64,000 bases of DNA, from the NCBI RefSeq assembly GCF_013387485.1, contig NZ_JABBXB010000001.1:640001-704000 (forward strand), given 5' to 3'. This document shows positions 53,454-61,980 of the stretch, in pieces. A program made the translations under genes and the position numbers. The notes beneath the pieces are model-generated. The model ran no database searches, was not told the origin of the DNA, and was given only the letters and a program-made list of their open reading frames with translations. This DNA comes from Stenotrophomonas sp. SAM-B (GTDB taxonomy: Bacteria > Pseudomonadota > Gammaproteobacteria > Xanthomonadales > Xanthomonadaceae). The stretch's first letter is position 1. The number at the start of each line of letters is the position of its first letter.

Positions 53454-53482
53454 GGACCGGCGCGACGCGCCGGTCCATTTTT
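53454..53482. terminator. Second hairpin with T-tract after maeB
   Basis: GGACCGGCGCG (53454-53464) and CGCGCCGGTCC (53466-53476) form a perfect 11-bp arm pair around one base, so a loop of about 3-5 nt would form. ATTTTT follows. It resembles a backup terminator on the plus strand. Confidence 0.6.
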
Positions 53483-53842
53483 GCCTTTGGCCTGCGGCCG
53501 TTGTGGCACCTGCATCTGCCACACGCGCGCCGCGCAGCCGTCACCCTCCTGCAACCTCCCAAGCGCCCAATACCCCCACGCGGCCCGGCCGTGGTGGCGC
53601 TCCGGTGGGAGCGTCGCCACCCTGGGCCCGACCAGATCCTCCACGGTCAGCCACGGGAACGATGTCATGCGCCATCGACGGACGAAGCGGTATTTCCAGC
53701 AGTTGTTCGCGCTGTACGCCGGGTTGGTCGGCGCGCGCTGAAGACCGTACCGACCCACGGCGGGTACCTGCCATCGCCCCGATGGCACCGGTAGTGCCGG
53801 CCGCTGGCCGGCTCCTCCCGGATGCCGGCCCACCACCTGCAA
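53483..53842. other. 360-bp stretch without a supported gene
   Basis: Open frames here on both strands are short, rich in Arg/Pro/Gly and lack ribosome sites or recognisable domains. A minus-strand frame containing MTSFPWLTVEDLVGPRVATL is the least bad, but I cannot support it. The stretch holds a hairpin TGCCATCG-CCC-CGATGGCA (53769-53787) and a SMAG copy with GTAG at 53791-53794 and stem GCCGGCC/GGCCGGC ending at 53812. Confidence 0.55.
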
Positions 53843-54541
53843 TCAGCGTGCCCGCACGTACTGTTCCCACAACACCGGCAACGCCACGCCGCTGAGCGTT
53901 TCCCACAGCGCCGGCGTATAGCGCCCCTCGCGCAGCGCGCCATCAAGCGCCTTCACCAGCCCGGGATGCTGCGCCTCGCTCCAGGCCAGGAACGCACCGG
54001 TCACCCGATAGCCGGTATCGAAGTTCTGGTCCGGCTTGACCTGCGTCGGCAGCGCCCATCCCGCCCCGGCGTTGTCCTTGCCGTAGCGGTCGCGGGCGTA
54101 ATCGGCGATGCCTTCGACCAGCCAACCCGGCACGCGCGCGTTGGCGTACTCCGGGTAGCCCTGCACGATGTGCATCGCCTCGTGGGTGACCAGATCGATG
54201 TCGCCCGGGTGCGTGTGCAACCAGGCCGGGTTGATCGTGATCGTCGCCGCCTGCGCCTTCTCACCGACAAAGGCGATGCCGTCGTACGCCGGATCGATGA
54301 CGATGCCGACCTGCGTCGGCGCGGCCGGATGGAAGTCGGCACGTTCGCGCAGATACGCGCCGAAGAAGGTCTCGATGATGCGCTCGCGCACCGGCGCAGC
54401 CAGCGCATCGCTGGCGTCGCGGTAGTGCAGGGTCACGCCGTCGCGGGTCTGTGTGGTCTCGAATGCATGCGCATCGGCGACCCCGGCAGTGACGAGCAGG
54501 GCGGCCAGCAGGCCACGGGTGATCGGCAGGGCGGTCCTCAT
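53843..54541 (-). CDS. Secreted basic-secretory-protein-type metallopeptidase
   Basis: The 232-residue protein has a signal peptide (about 1-26, ending AHA). A zincin motif HEAMH lies at 120-124 (LVTHEAMHIVQGY), and WLVEGIADYARDRYG at 140-154 holds the probable third ligand. This is the pattern of the plant/bacterial basic secretory protein family. It is probably a periplasmic or secreted protease. Its ATG overlaps the stop of the GH92 gene (ATGA), so the two are translationally coupled, which is an unusual pairing. Confidence 0.85.
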   Translation of the reverse strand: MRTALPITRGLLAALLVTAGVADAHAFETTQTRDGVTLHYRDASDALAAPVRERIIETFFGAYLRERADFHPAAPTQVGIVIDPAYDGIAFVGEKAQAATITINPAWLHTHPGDIDLVTHEAMHIVQGYPEYANARVPGWLVEGIADYARDRYGKDNAGAGWALPTQVKPDQNFDTGYRVTGAFLAWSEAQHPGLVKALDGALREGRYTPALWETLSGVALPVLWEQYVRAR

Positions 54542-57500
54542 CGTGCCGTCGCCGGCGCGAGCAGCTCGACTTCCGCCAGTTGCAGGCGCCCCGGTGCACC
54601 GATGCGCAGCCGGTACTCGGCATAGCGTCCTGGCTGGGCGATGCGGAACGGACGGGTCTGCATCGCCCACGCGAACGCCTCGCCGCGGCGCTGGTCGAGC
54701 TGCACCCAGCGGCCACCGGCGGTGCGCGCCTCCAGGGTCCATTCACCGCCACGGATGGGGCCATTGCCGCTGGTCAGCGTGTACATCGACGGCGTGCCCG
54801 CGGCGACGTTGCTGAAGGTGATCGTGCTCGCTCCGCCCAGCGGCAGCGCCGTGGCGGCATCGTCATCGATCAGTGCCTCCGCCGCGCGACCATCGCCGAG
54901 CTGGGCGGTGGCCCCGCTGCCCAGCAGATCATGCAGCAGGGCCGGCTGCTGGCCGCGCGCGGTGAGCGAGCGCGGCGCATCGTCGGGACCGGTGCCCCAA
55001 CGCGAGGGTTCCGGGCCCATGACGAAGTCCAGCGTGGCGCCCTTGGCGAGCAGGTCGTGCGGCAGCCAGGTCCTGGTCCACGGCGTGCCGTTGACCTTCA
55101 GCGACTGCACGTAGATGTTGCGGTCCGAGTTCTCCGGTGCGTTCACGGTCAACACCGCGCCGCCCTGCAGCTCGACGCGGGCGTGGCGGAACAGCGGCGA
55201 ACCGATCACGTACTCCGGCGCGCCCATGCGCAGCGGGTAGATACCCAGCGAGGCGAACAGATACCACGCCGAGGTCTCGCCGTTGTCCTCATCGCCCGGG
55301 TAGCCCTGGCCGATCTCGCTGCCCAGGTACAGGCGCGACAGGATCTCGCGCACATGCTGCTGGGTCTTCCACGGCTGCCCGGCATACAGGTACATCCACG
55401 GGATGTGGTGCGCCGGCTGGTTGCTGTGCGCGTACATGCCCATGCGCACATCGCGTGCTTCGGTCATTTCATGGATGGTGCCGCCGTAGGAGCCGGAGAA
55501 CGCGGCATCGGCGGTTTCCGGCGTGGCGAAGAACGTGTCCAGCTTGGCCGCCAGCTGATCGCGGCCGCCGTACAGCGCCGCCAGGCCTTCGCCGTCGTGC
55601 GCGGCGGTGAAAGCGAACGTCCAGCCGTTCGATTCGGTGTAGTCATGGCCCCACACGCGCGGGTCGTAGTCCTTGGCCGCCAGCCGCCAGCTGCCGTCCG
55701 GCTTGCGTCCCTGGAAGAACCCGGCGGCGGGGTCGAACAGCGTGGCGTAGGTGCCGGCGCGGTGACGGAAGTAATCCGCCTCGGTCGCATAGCGCTCGCG
55801 CGCGGCCGGCGTATCGGCCTGTTTGGCCAGCGCCTCGGCCATGTTGGCCACGCCGAAATCGTTGAGCGCGCCTTCCATCGTCCACGACATGCCTTCATGC
55901 ACATCGGCGGTGGCGTAGCCACGGAACGTGGAGCGGTCCATGCCCTTGCGCCCGACATGGCGATCGGGCGGGACCACGGTCGCGTTCTTCAGTGCGGCCG
56001 CATAGGCCTCCTGCGCGTCGAAGCCGCCGATGCCCTTCAACCACGCATCGGCGAAGGCCACGTCCGAACTGGTGCCCACCATCAGGTCGGCATAACCGGG
56101 CGAAGACCAGCGGGCAACCCAGCCGCCGGCGCGGTACTGCTCCAGGAAGCCCTGCACCAGTGCGCCGGCATCGTCCTTGGTGAACAGTGCGTAGGCCGGC
56201 CAGGTGGTGCGGAAGGTATCCCAGAAGCCGTTGTTGACGTAGACCTTGCCATCGCGCACCGGCGCGAAGCTGCGCGTGGCGCTGCCGTCGGTGTTCTCAT
56301 CCGAGGCGCTGGCCTGGCTGGCGTAGCGCCAGTCCGGCGCGGCCGCGGTACCGGCGTTCTCGTGCCCGGAGTTGGGGTAGAGGTAGAGGCGGTACAGGTT
56401 GGAGTACAGGGTGGTCTTCTGGTCGTCGGTGGCATCGCCCACGTCGAAGCGGGCCAGGCGCTGGTCCCAGGCATCCTGCGCGCGCGCCGCCACGCGATCC
56501 ACATCGTCGGTGGCGGCCAGTTCCAGCGCGAGGTTGTGGCGGGCCTGCTCGACCGAGATCAGCGAGGTGGCGATGCGCATGGCGACGCGGCGGTCGGTGC
56601 CAGCGTCGAACTTGATGTAGCCGGTCGGGCGGCCGGTCTTCACCGTCCCGCTGCTGCGCCACGGGCGGTCGAAGCTGGCCACTACGTACATGCGGGTGGC
56701 GCCGGTGGACAGGCCGCTGCGCGTGTCGGTGTAGCCGGAGAGCGTCTGCGTCGCCGCATCGAGGGTCAGCCCGCCGCGCGCGTCGACGTTGTCGAACAGC
56801 AGGTTGGCATCACCGCCTTCGGGGAACTCGAAGCGGAAGATCGCGGCGTGGTCGGTTGGTGCGATCGCGGCGGCGATGCCGTTGTCGAAGCGCACGTCAT
56901 AGCGGTACGGGCGGGCCTGCTCGTTGTCGCGGGAGAACGTGAGGGCGCGCTTGCTGCGGTCGGCTTCGGGCACGCCCCGGCTCGCCGACGGCATCACCTG
57001 GAAGGTCTGGCGGTCGCCCATCCACGGACTGGGCTGGTGGCTCAGCGCCAGCGCCTGCAGGCGAGGGCGGTTGGCGGCATCGTTCTGTTCGTTCCAGCGG
57101 TACAGCCAGGTCAGCGAGCCGGCATCGGTCACCGGCGTCCAGAAATTGAAGCCGTGGGGCACGGCCGTGGCCGGGAAATTGTTGCCGCGCGAGAAGGTGC
57201 CGTTCGCCTGGGTACCGCGGGTGGTCAGCACCCAGTCCGAGGGGCGCTGCGGGGTGCTGCGCGGCTGTGCCTCCAGGCGGACATCGTCGATCCAGCCGGC
57301 CACCGGTGCGCCGTCGGCGCTGGCGACCTCCAGCTCCAGCGCGACCACGCGGCGACCGCGCAGGGCCGGGACGCCGCCCAGACGGACGGCTTTGCGTGCC
57401 CATTGCTGCGGGTACAGCGTCTTCGAGTCGCCCTGTGCCCGCGCACCCAGCGCAATGCCGTGGTGATCGCGCGCGGCACTGGCCGAGACGCGGGTGCCGT

Positions 57501-57888
57501 CATCGAGCACCAGGTCGAGCGAGACGTAGGTGGAGGCCACGGTGTCCTTGCCGACGATCTCGGGCAGCACCAGCCAGGAGAGGGTGGTATCGGCGTCGAT
57601 GGTCAGGTCGGTCTGGAACAGCGCGCGCCGCGCCGCGCCACCGGCGCTGGCGTAGTGCAGCGCGTGCAGCCCGCTGTAACCGACGCCGGGCTTGGCGGCG
57701 TAGGGGGAGGTGGGGCCATTGCCGATCCGCACCTGCAGCGCGCCGTCGCTGGCGGCCGGAGCCGGTTGGCCCGGCTCGAAGGAGGTCTGCAGGCCCTGCG
57801 CGGCGGCCGGCAGGGCGATCGATGCGCAGGCCAGCGCCAGGGCGAGGGGAAGGGCGCGGCGGGCGGGGCGCAGGTCGGACAGGGTCAT
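54538..57888 (-). CDS. GH92 family alpha-mannosidase, secreted
   Basis: The 1116-residue exo-acting mannosidase has a signal peptide (about 1-30, ending PAAAQ) and an N-terminal beta-rich region. The GH92 (alpha/alpha)6 catalytic part (about 450-950) shows NNGFWDTFRTTWPAYALF, GYADLMVGTSSDV, VHEGMSWTMEGALNDFG and YPGDEDNGETSAWYLF. The last two carry the Glu/Asp region used by this calcium-dependent family. A C-terminal discoidin-like domain (about 990-1116) may bind sugar. It releases mannose, usually from alpha-1,2 or other linkages in glycoprotein N-glycans. ATG 57888 begins the signal peptide. Confidence 0.92.
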   Translation of the reverse strand: MTLSDLRPARRALPLALALACASIALPAAAQGLQTSFEPGQPAPAASDGALQVRIGNGPTSPYAAKPGVGYSGLHALHYASAGGAARRALFQTDLTIDADTTLSWLVLPEIVGKDTVASTYVSLDLVLDDGTRVSASAARDHHGIALGARAQGDSKTLYPQQWARKAVRLGGVPALRGRRVVALELEVASADGAPVAGWIDDVRLEAQPRSTPQRPSDWVLTTRGTQANGTFSRGNNFPATAVPHGFNFWTPVTDAGSLTWLYRWNEQNDAANRPRLQALALSHQPSPWMGDRQTFQVMPSASRGVPEADRSKRALTFSRDNEQARPYRYDVRFDNGIAAAIAPTDHAAIFRFEFPEGGDANLLFDNVDARGGLTLDAATQTLSGYTDTRSGLSTGATRMYVVASFDRPWRSSGTVKTGRPTGYIKFDAGTDRRVAMRIATSLISVEQARHNLALELAATDDVDRVAARAQDAWDQRLARFDVGDATDDQKTTLYSNLYRLYLYPNSGHENAGTAAAPDWRYASQASASDENTDGSATRSFAPVRDGKVYVNNGFWDTFRTTWPAYALFTKDDAGALVQGFLEQYRAGGWVARWSSPGYADLMVGTSSDVAFADAWLKGIGGFDAQEAYAAALKNATVVPPDRHVGRKGMDRSTFRGYATADVHEGMSWTMEGALNDFGVANMAEALAKQADTPAARERYATEADYFRHRAGTYATLFDPAAGFFQGRKPDGSWRLAAKDYDPRVWGHDYTESNGWTFAFTAAHDGEGLAALYGGRDQLAAKLDTFFATPETADAAFSGSYGGTIHEMTEARDVRMGMYAHSNQPAHHIPWMYLYAGQPWKTQQHVREILSRLYLGSEIGQGYPGDEDNGETSAWYLFASLGIYPLRMGAPEYVIGSPLFRHARVELQGGAVLTVNAPENSDRNIYVQSLKVNGTPWTRTWLPHDLLAKGATLDFVMGPEPSRWGTGPDDAPRSLTARGQQPALLHDLLGSGATAQLGDGRAAEALIDDDAATALPLGGASTITFSNVAAGTPSMYTLTSGNGPIRGGEWTLEARTAGGRWVQLDQRRGEAFAWAMQTRPFRIAQPGRYAEYRLRIGAPGRLQLAEVELLAPATAR

Positions 57889-58276
57889 GCAAGGGTCTCC
57901 CGGGAAGGGCAGGCGGCAGGCAGGACCCGCATCGATGGCCACGGCGGACGGCGTCGCCCCAGCCATCGGCAGACGGCAGGAAAGAGGCGATGCATGTCCG
58001 GTGGGGGTCGGGCAGGCGATCGGGTCGATGATCGGTACCCGGCTGATCCTGCATCACGACAACTGGCCCTGACAAGTGCAATTAGTTCGATCTAAATCCG
58101 GCAAATTCGTTTCATATCGAATTGTTGACAATGCATTTGGATCGATTTAAAAACAGCGGTGGTCCGTGTGGGCGCTGCGTCCGGTCCTGCACCGTGGCGT
58201 GCCGGGTCCGGCGGCCTTCCCCGGCCGTCAGATGCTAGAATCAGCGGTCTCGCAACCCCCTTTGTGTGTCCACGCC
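57889..58276. promoter_or_regulatory. 388-bp divergent control region, GH92 / CHCC gene
   Basis: No gene is seen. The part 58076-58155 is AT-rich and contains a direct repeat TCGATCTAAA (58087-58096) and TCGATTTAAA (58142-58151). TTGACA (58125-58130) lies between them. These may be operator and promoter for the mannosidase operon or for the plus strand. Closer to the CHCC gene, TGCTAGAAT (58233-58241) looks like an extended -10 box, 35 bp before its ATG. Confidence 0.5.
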
Positions 58277-58474
58277 ATGAGCCATACCGCCACCGCGCCC
58301 GCCAATGCCGAGAAGCGTTACACCGTGCACCGCAGCGACCTGCCGCTGAGCTGCCCGACGCCGGAAATGGCGCTGTGGAACTCGCACCCGCGCGTGTACC
58401 TGCCGATCGAAGACGAGCCGAACTGCGAGGCCGCGTGCCCGTACTGCGGCGCCGTGTTCGTGCTCGCCGACTGA
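58277..58474 (+). CDS. CHCC-type zinc-finger protein
   Basis: The 65-residue protein has the CHCC motif: Cys in LSCPTPE, His in WNSHPRVYLPI, and Cys-x2-Cys in ACPYCGAVFVL. This is the fold of the mitochondrial complex I subunit NDUFS6 and its small bacterial relatives, which bind one zinc ion. The function in bacteria is unclear. The frame also opens further upstream, but the start at 58277 (MSHTATAPANAEKRYTVHR) fits the short family length. The glycosyltransferase begins 16 bp later, so they are likely cotranscribed. Confidence 0.85.
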   Translation: MSHTATAPANAEKRYTVHRSDLPLSCPTPEMALWNSHPRVYLPIEDEPNCEAACPYCGAVFVLAD

Positions 58475-58489
58475 TCTGCGGACCACACT

Positions 58490-59602
58490 GTGCGCCGACT
58501 GACCGTGGTGCAGCTGCTGCCGGCGCTGCACTCCGGCGGGGTCGAACGCTCCACCCTTGAGATTGCCTCCGCCCTGGTTGCCGCCGGCCACCGGGCCATT
58601 GTCGTGTCCGCCGGTGGGCGCCTGGTCGAGCCGCTGCTCGCCAGTGGCGCCGAACACCTGACCCTGGACATCGGCCGCAAATCGCTGCTGACGCTGCGTC
58701 ACGTGCTGACCTTGCGCAATCTGTTCAACGAGGTGGGCGCGGACATCGTGCATGCGCGTTCGCGGCTGCCGGCTTGGCTGGGGCTGTATGCCGTGCGCAA
58801 CCTGCCGGTCGCCACCCGCCCGCACTGGGTCACCACCGTGCACGGGCTCAACTCGCCCGGCCGCTACAGTGCGGTGATGACCAGTGGCGAGCGCGTGATC
58901 TGCGTGTCCAACAGCGTGCGTGAGTTCGTGCAGACGCATTACCCCAGCGTTCCGGCCGAGCGCCTGCAGGTGATACCGCGCGGTGTCGATGTCGCGCAGT
59001 TCCCGCGCGTGGGTCGGCAGGATCGGCGTGCGCGCCTGGCCGTGGCCGAGCAGCATCCCGCGCTGGCCGGCGACGCACCGTTGCTGTTGTTGCCTGGCCG
59101 TGGCACCCGCCTGAAGGGGCATCGCCACGCGCTGACGCTGCTCGCCGGGCTGCACGCTTCCGGGGTGCCGGCCAGGCTGTGGATGCCCGGCACGCGCGAG
59201 CCGGGCCGTGAAGCGTATGTCACCGAACTGGAAACGCAGGCGCGCAGCCTTGGCGTGTTCGATGCGGTGCTGATGACCGCGCCGACCTCGCGCATCGCGC
59301 AGGCCTATGCGGCCAGCGATCTGGTGCTGCAGCTCTCGGACAAGGCCGAAGCGTTCGGCCGCACCGTGGTCGAAGCGCTGTCGGTGGGCCGCCCCGTGCT
59401 GGGCTGGAACCATGGCGGCGTCGGCGAGTTGTTGACTCAGCTGCAACCCTCCGGCGCGGTACCCTTGGGCGACGCCGATGCACTGCTGGCGCGCGCGCAG
59501 CAGTTGCTGCTGCAGCCGCCCTCACTGCCGACGCGGATCCCGTTTACCTTGCAGGCAATGCAGCGTGACACGCTCCAGCTCTATACCTCCCTCATCGGCT
59601 GA
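58490..59602 (+). CDS. GT4-type glycosyltransferase
   Basis: The 370-residue retaining glycosyltransferase has the GT-B fold. The N-terminal domain shows QLLPALHSGGVERSTLEIA. The C-terminal nucleotide-sugar domain has LPGRGTRLKGH and the E-x7-E pattern in EAFGRTVVE, followed by GRPVLGWNHGGVGELL. It begins at GTG 58490. It is placed with an O-antigen-ligase-like gene (37-bp overlap) and near waaA, so it probably adds a sugar to the lipopolysaccharide core or O-chain. Donor and acceptor unknown. Confidence 0.9.
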   Translation: MRRLTVVQLLPALHSGGVERSTLEIASALVAAGHRAIVVSAGGRLVEPLLASGAEHLTLDIGRKSLLTLRHVLTLRNLFNEVGADIVHARSRLPAWLGLYAVRNLPVATRPHWVTTVHGLNSPGRYSAVMTSGERVICVSNSVREFVQTHYPSVPAERLQVIPRGVDVAQFPRVGRQDRRARLAVAEQHPALAGDAPLLLLPGRGTRLKGHRHALTLLAGLHASGVPARLWMPGTREPGREAYVTELETQARSLGVFDAVLMTAPTSRIAQAYAASDLVLQLSDKAEAFGRTVVEALSVGRPVLGWNHGGVGELLTQLQPSGAVPLGDADALLARAQQLLLQPPSLPTRIPFTLQAMQRDTLQLYTSLIG

Positions 59603-60905
59603 GCCCACCCTCGCACCGGGTTCGCCGGGCTCCCGCGCGGGCCGCTGGGCCCCGTGGTGGGTGATTGCGTTTGTCGCGTTGTGGCCGCTGCCCGGCATCG
59701 CCGAGGGCGTGCTCGTGCTTGGCGCGCTGTACGCGGCGGTACGCATGGTGCAGCTGCGCCTGCAGGGTAAACAGCGTCTGCTCAGCAGCCCTGCGTGGGC
59801 ACTGACCAGCATCCTGTTCCTGGGCTACTGGCTGCCGCAGGCATTCTCCGCCTTCGATGCGATCGACCCCGGTACGGCATGGCGCAAAGCCGCCGCCGGC
59901 CTGCGCTATCTGCCCTTCATGTGGCTGGTGGCGATTGCCGTGGCGACCCCGCAGCGGCGTGCGCTGACCCTGGGCGGCCTGGCGGTGATCAGCGGGCTGT
60001 GGACAGTGGATGCGCTGGCCCAGGCAATCGTCGGCACCAGCCCCTTGTTCTGGTCGATGGACCAGCTCAAGTGGGCGTTCAGCGGGCACGGCCTGTGCGC
60101 GCCCGAAGAGATGGCCTTGGTCGATCGCCTCAGCGGCGTCCTCGGTCCGTGCAATCTCAAGTTCGGCCAGGTGCTGGCCAGTCTGTCGCCGTTCCTGCTG
60201 TTCGCCGCCTCACGTCGTGCCGGCATCCTCGGCTGGTCGCTGGTGGCGGCCGCGGTCGGTGTGGTGCTGGTATTGGCCGGCTCACGCGCGGCGTGGCTGA
60301 CCTATGCGCTGGTGCTGGTGTTCTCCGGTTGGCGCCTGATCGGCGTACGCGGGCTGTTGGCCTGCCTCGCCGTCGGTGCGGTGGCGGCGGTCGTGCTCAC
60401 CGTGAGCGTGCCCCAGGTCGGGGACCGCGTGGCGCGCACTGCCATGGCCTGGGAAGGCGAGAGTGATGGCGTCAACCAGGCCTTGTCTGGTCGCGCGCAG
60501 ATCTGGTCGGCGGCCACCTGCATGATCGAGGCGCACCCGATCAACGGTGTCGGCGCGCGTGGGTTCCGCGATGCCTACCCGGGCTGCAACCCGGAACCGG
60601 CCGCGCAGGAAGTCTGGGGCGCGGGGCCGGCGTTGCATGCGCACCAGATCCTGCTCGAGATCCTCTCCGAAACCGGCATCCTCGGCCTGCTGCTGTGGCT
60701 GGCGGCCGTGGCCCAGGCCTGGCGCGCGTGGCGCTTCGCACCGCCCGAGGCCCGCGAACGTGCGCGCCCGGCGATGCTCGCGCTGGCGGTGACCGTATTC
60801 CCGCTCAACACCCATCTGGCGTTCTACTCCACCTTCTGGGGTGGCCTCACGCTGCTGCTGGCCGCGCTGTACGCGGGCAGTCTGTTGGCACGCGACGACG
60901 GATAG
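59565..60905 (+). CDS. O-antigen ligase / Wzy-type membrane protein
   Basis: This inner-membrane protein has 446 residues and about 11-12 helices. It has the Wzy_C ligase signature around AGSRAAWLTYALVLVF and the large periplasmic loop (about 295-365) containing SGRAQIWSAATCMIEAHPI and HAHQILLEILSETGILGLLL. The latter His is typical of WaaL. GTG 59565 is chosen because the frame before it is Cys/Arg-rich and not helical. It would join O-polysaccharide to lipid A-core, or polymerise units. Its TAG stop lies within the palindrome that follows. Confidence 0.85.
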   Translation: MTRSSSIPPSSAEPTLAPGSPGSRAGRWAPWWVIAFVALWPLPGIAEGVLVLGALYAAVRMVQLRLQGKQRLLSSPAWALTSILFLGYWLPQAFSAFDAIDPGTAWRKAAAGLRYLPFMWLVAIAVATPQRRALTLGGLAVISGLWTVDALAQAIVGTSPLFWSMDQLKWAFSGHGLCAPEEMALVDRLSGVLGPCNLKFGQVLASLSPFLLFAASRRAGILGWSLVAAAVGVVLVLAGSRAAWLTYALVLVFSGWRLIGVRGLLACLAVGAVAAVVLTVSVPQVGDRVARTAMAWEGESDGVNQALSGRAQIWSAATCMIEAHPINGVGARGFRDAYPGCNPEPAAQEVWGAGPALHAHQILLEILSETGILGLLLWLAAVAQAWRAWRFAPPEARERARPAMLALAVTVFPLNTHLAFYSTFWGGLTLLLAALYAGSLLARDDG

Positions 60906-60967
60906 AGCCACGCCATGGGTGGCTGTTCGCGGTCTGGCACCCTGCAGCCACCCATGGAGTGGCTTTA
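60903..60967. repeat. Inverted repeat shared by two convergent stop codons
   Basis: Arms at 60903-60925 and 60945-60967 match over 23 bp with two mismatches (AGCCAC-N-CCATGGGTGGCTG). The left arm starts with the TAG stop of the ligase gene. The right arm ends with the TAA stop (TTA on plus) of the acyltransferase on the minus strand. It probably works as a two-way transcript end. Confidence 0.8.
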
Positions 60968-61885
60968 CCGGTAGTAATCGCTCCGCCCACCGGGCTGGCG
61001 CTTGAACCGGCGGTGGATCCACAGGTACTGATCCGGCGCCTCGCGCACCATCGCTTCGATGGCCTGGTTCACGCGCGCGGTGTCGGCCTCGACATCCTCG
61101 CTGGGGAAATTCTCCAGCGGTGCGCCGATCTTCAGGAAATACTTCCCGCCTTCGCGACGGTGGAAATACGGGATCACCGCACAGCCGGTCATCCGGGCCA
61201 GCTGGTGCGTGGCCGTGATGGTCGAAGCGGTGTGGCCGAAGAACGGCACGAACACGGTGTCCTTGCCGCGCATGTCCTGGTCCGGCGCATACCAGAGGAA
61301 GCCGCCCTTCTTGAGGTGCCGCACCGTCGCGCGGATGTCCTCGTTGGCGTACATCGCCTTGGCGTAGCGCAGACGGCCGAACTTCACCGCCCACTCGTAC
61401 ACCGGGTTGCGGTGCTTGCGGTACATGCCGGACAGCTCGACGTGGTCGCACAGCAGGCGGCCACACATCTCCAACGTCATGAAGTGGCCGGACACCAGCA
61501 GGACGCCGCGGCCCTCGGCCTGCATGCGGTGCAGGTGCTCCAGCCCTTCGATCTGCACCTGCGGGCGGATGCTGTCGATGCTGCCCCACCAGGCTCGCGC
61601 GAACTCGAAGATGCCCACGCCCAGGGCGTCGAAGGAGTCGCGCAGCAGGCGCTGGCGCCAGGCGTCGTCCTTCTCCGGGAAGCACAGCTTCAGATTGACC
61701 TCGGCGGCGCGCCGGCGGCTGCTGGCCAGCCGGTAGGCGACCGTGCCGACACCCCGGCCGAGCGCGCGCTGCAGCATCCACGGCAGGCGGGCGATCGCGA
61801 AGGCGAACAGCATGAAGGCGAAGGTCGGCCAGTGGCGCGGGTTGCGCAGGGACGGCCGGGTGGCGGTGGAAGCGTGATCGGACAT
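60965..61885 (-). CDS. LpxL/HtrB-type lipid A acyltransferase
   Basis: The 306-residue protein has an N-terminal membrane segment and the lysophospholipid acyltransferase H-x4-E motif (SGHFMTLE, about 140). The family segments SGMYRKHRNPVYEWAVKFGR and WYAPDQDMRGKDTVFVPFFG are also visible. LpxL-type enzymes add a secondary acyl chain to Kdo2-lipid A at the inner membrane. It lies opposite waaA, which makes its Kdo2 substrate, with a 95-bp divergent promoter gap. Which LpxL/LpxM paralogue it is cannot be told here. Confidence 0.9.
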   Translation of the reverse strand: MSDHASTATRPSLRNPRHWPTFAFMLFAFAIARLPWMLQRALGRGVGTVAYRLASSRRRAAEVNLKLCFPEKDDAWRQRLLRDSFDALGVGIFEFARAWWGSIDSIRPQVQIEGLEHLHRMQAEGRGVLLVSGHFMTLEMCGRLLCDHVELSGMYRKHRNPVYEWAVKFGRLRYAKAMYANEDIRATVRHLKKGGFLWYAPDQDMRGKDTVFVPFFGHTASTITATHQLARMTGCAVIPYFHRREGGKYFLKIGAPLENFPSEDVEADTARVNQAIEAMVREAPDQYLWIHRRFKRQPGGRSDYYR

Positions 61886-61980
61886 GCCTCGATTCTAATG
61901 GATGCGCCCGGATGCGTCCCGGCGGGGCCCTCACGGCGGCGCGGCGTGTCTTCCCCGCGCCGCTCCCGTATCCTTTGCGC

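Noticed and set aside
53444-53842. A 132-codon minus-strand frame after maeB
   Set aside because: Some stretches look protein-like (TVEDLVGPRVATL), but it covers a SMAG copy and terminator-like hairpins, lacks a ribosome site and matches no family I know.
54580-58095. An 1171-codon plus-strand frame across the GH92 gene
   Set aside because: It is antisense to a clear GH92 protein with a signal peptide, and no domain is visible.
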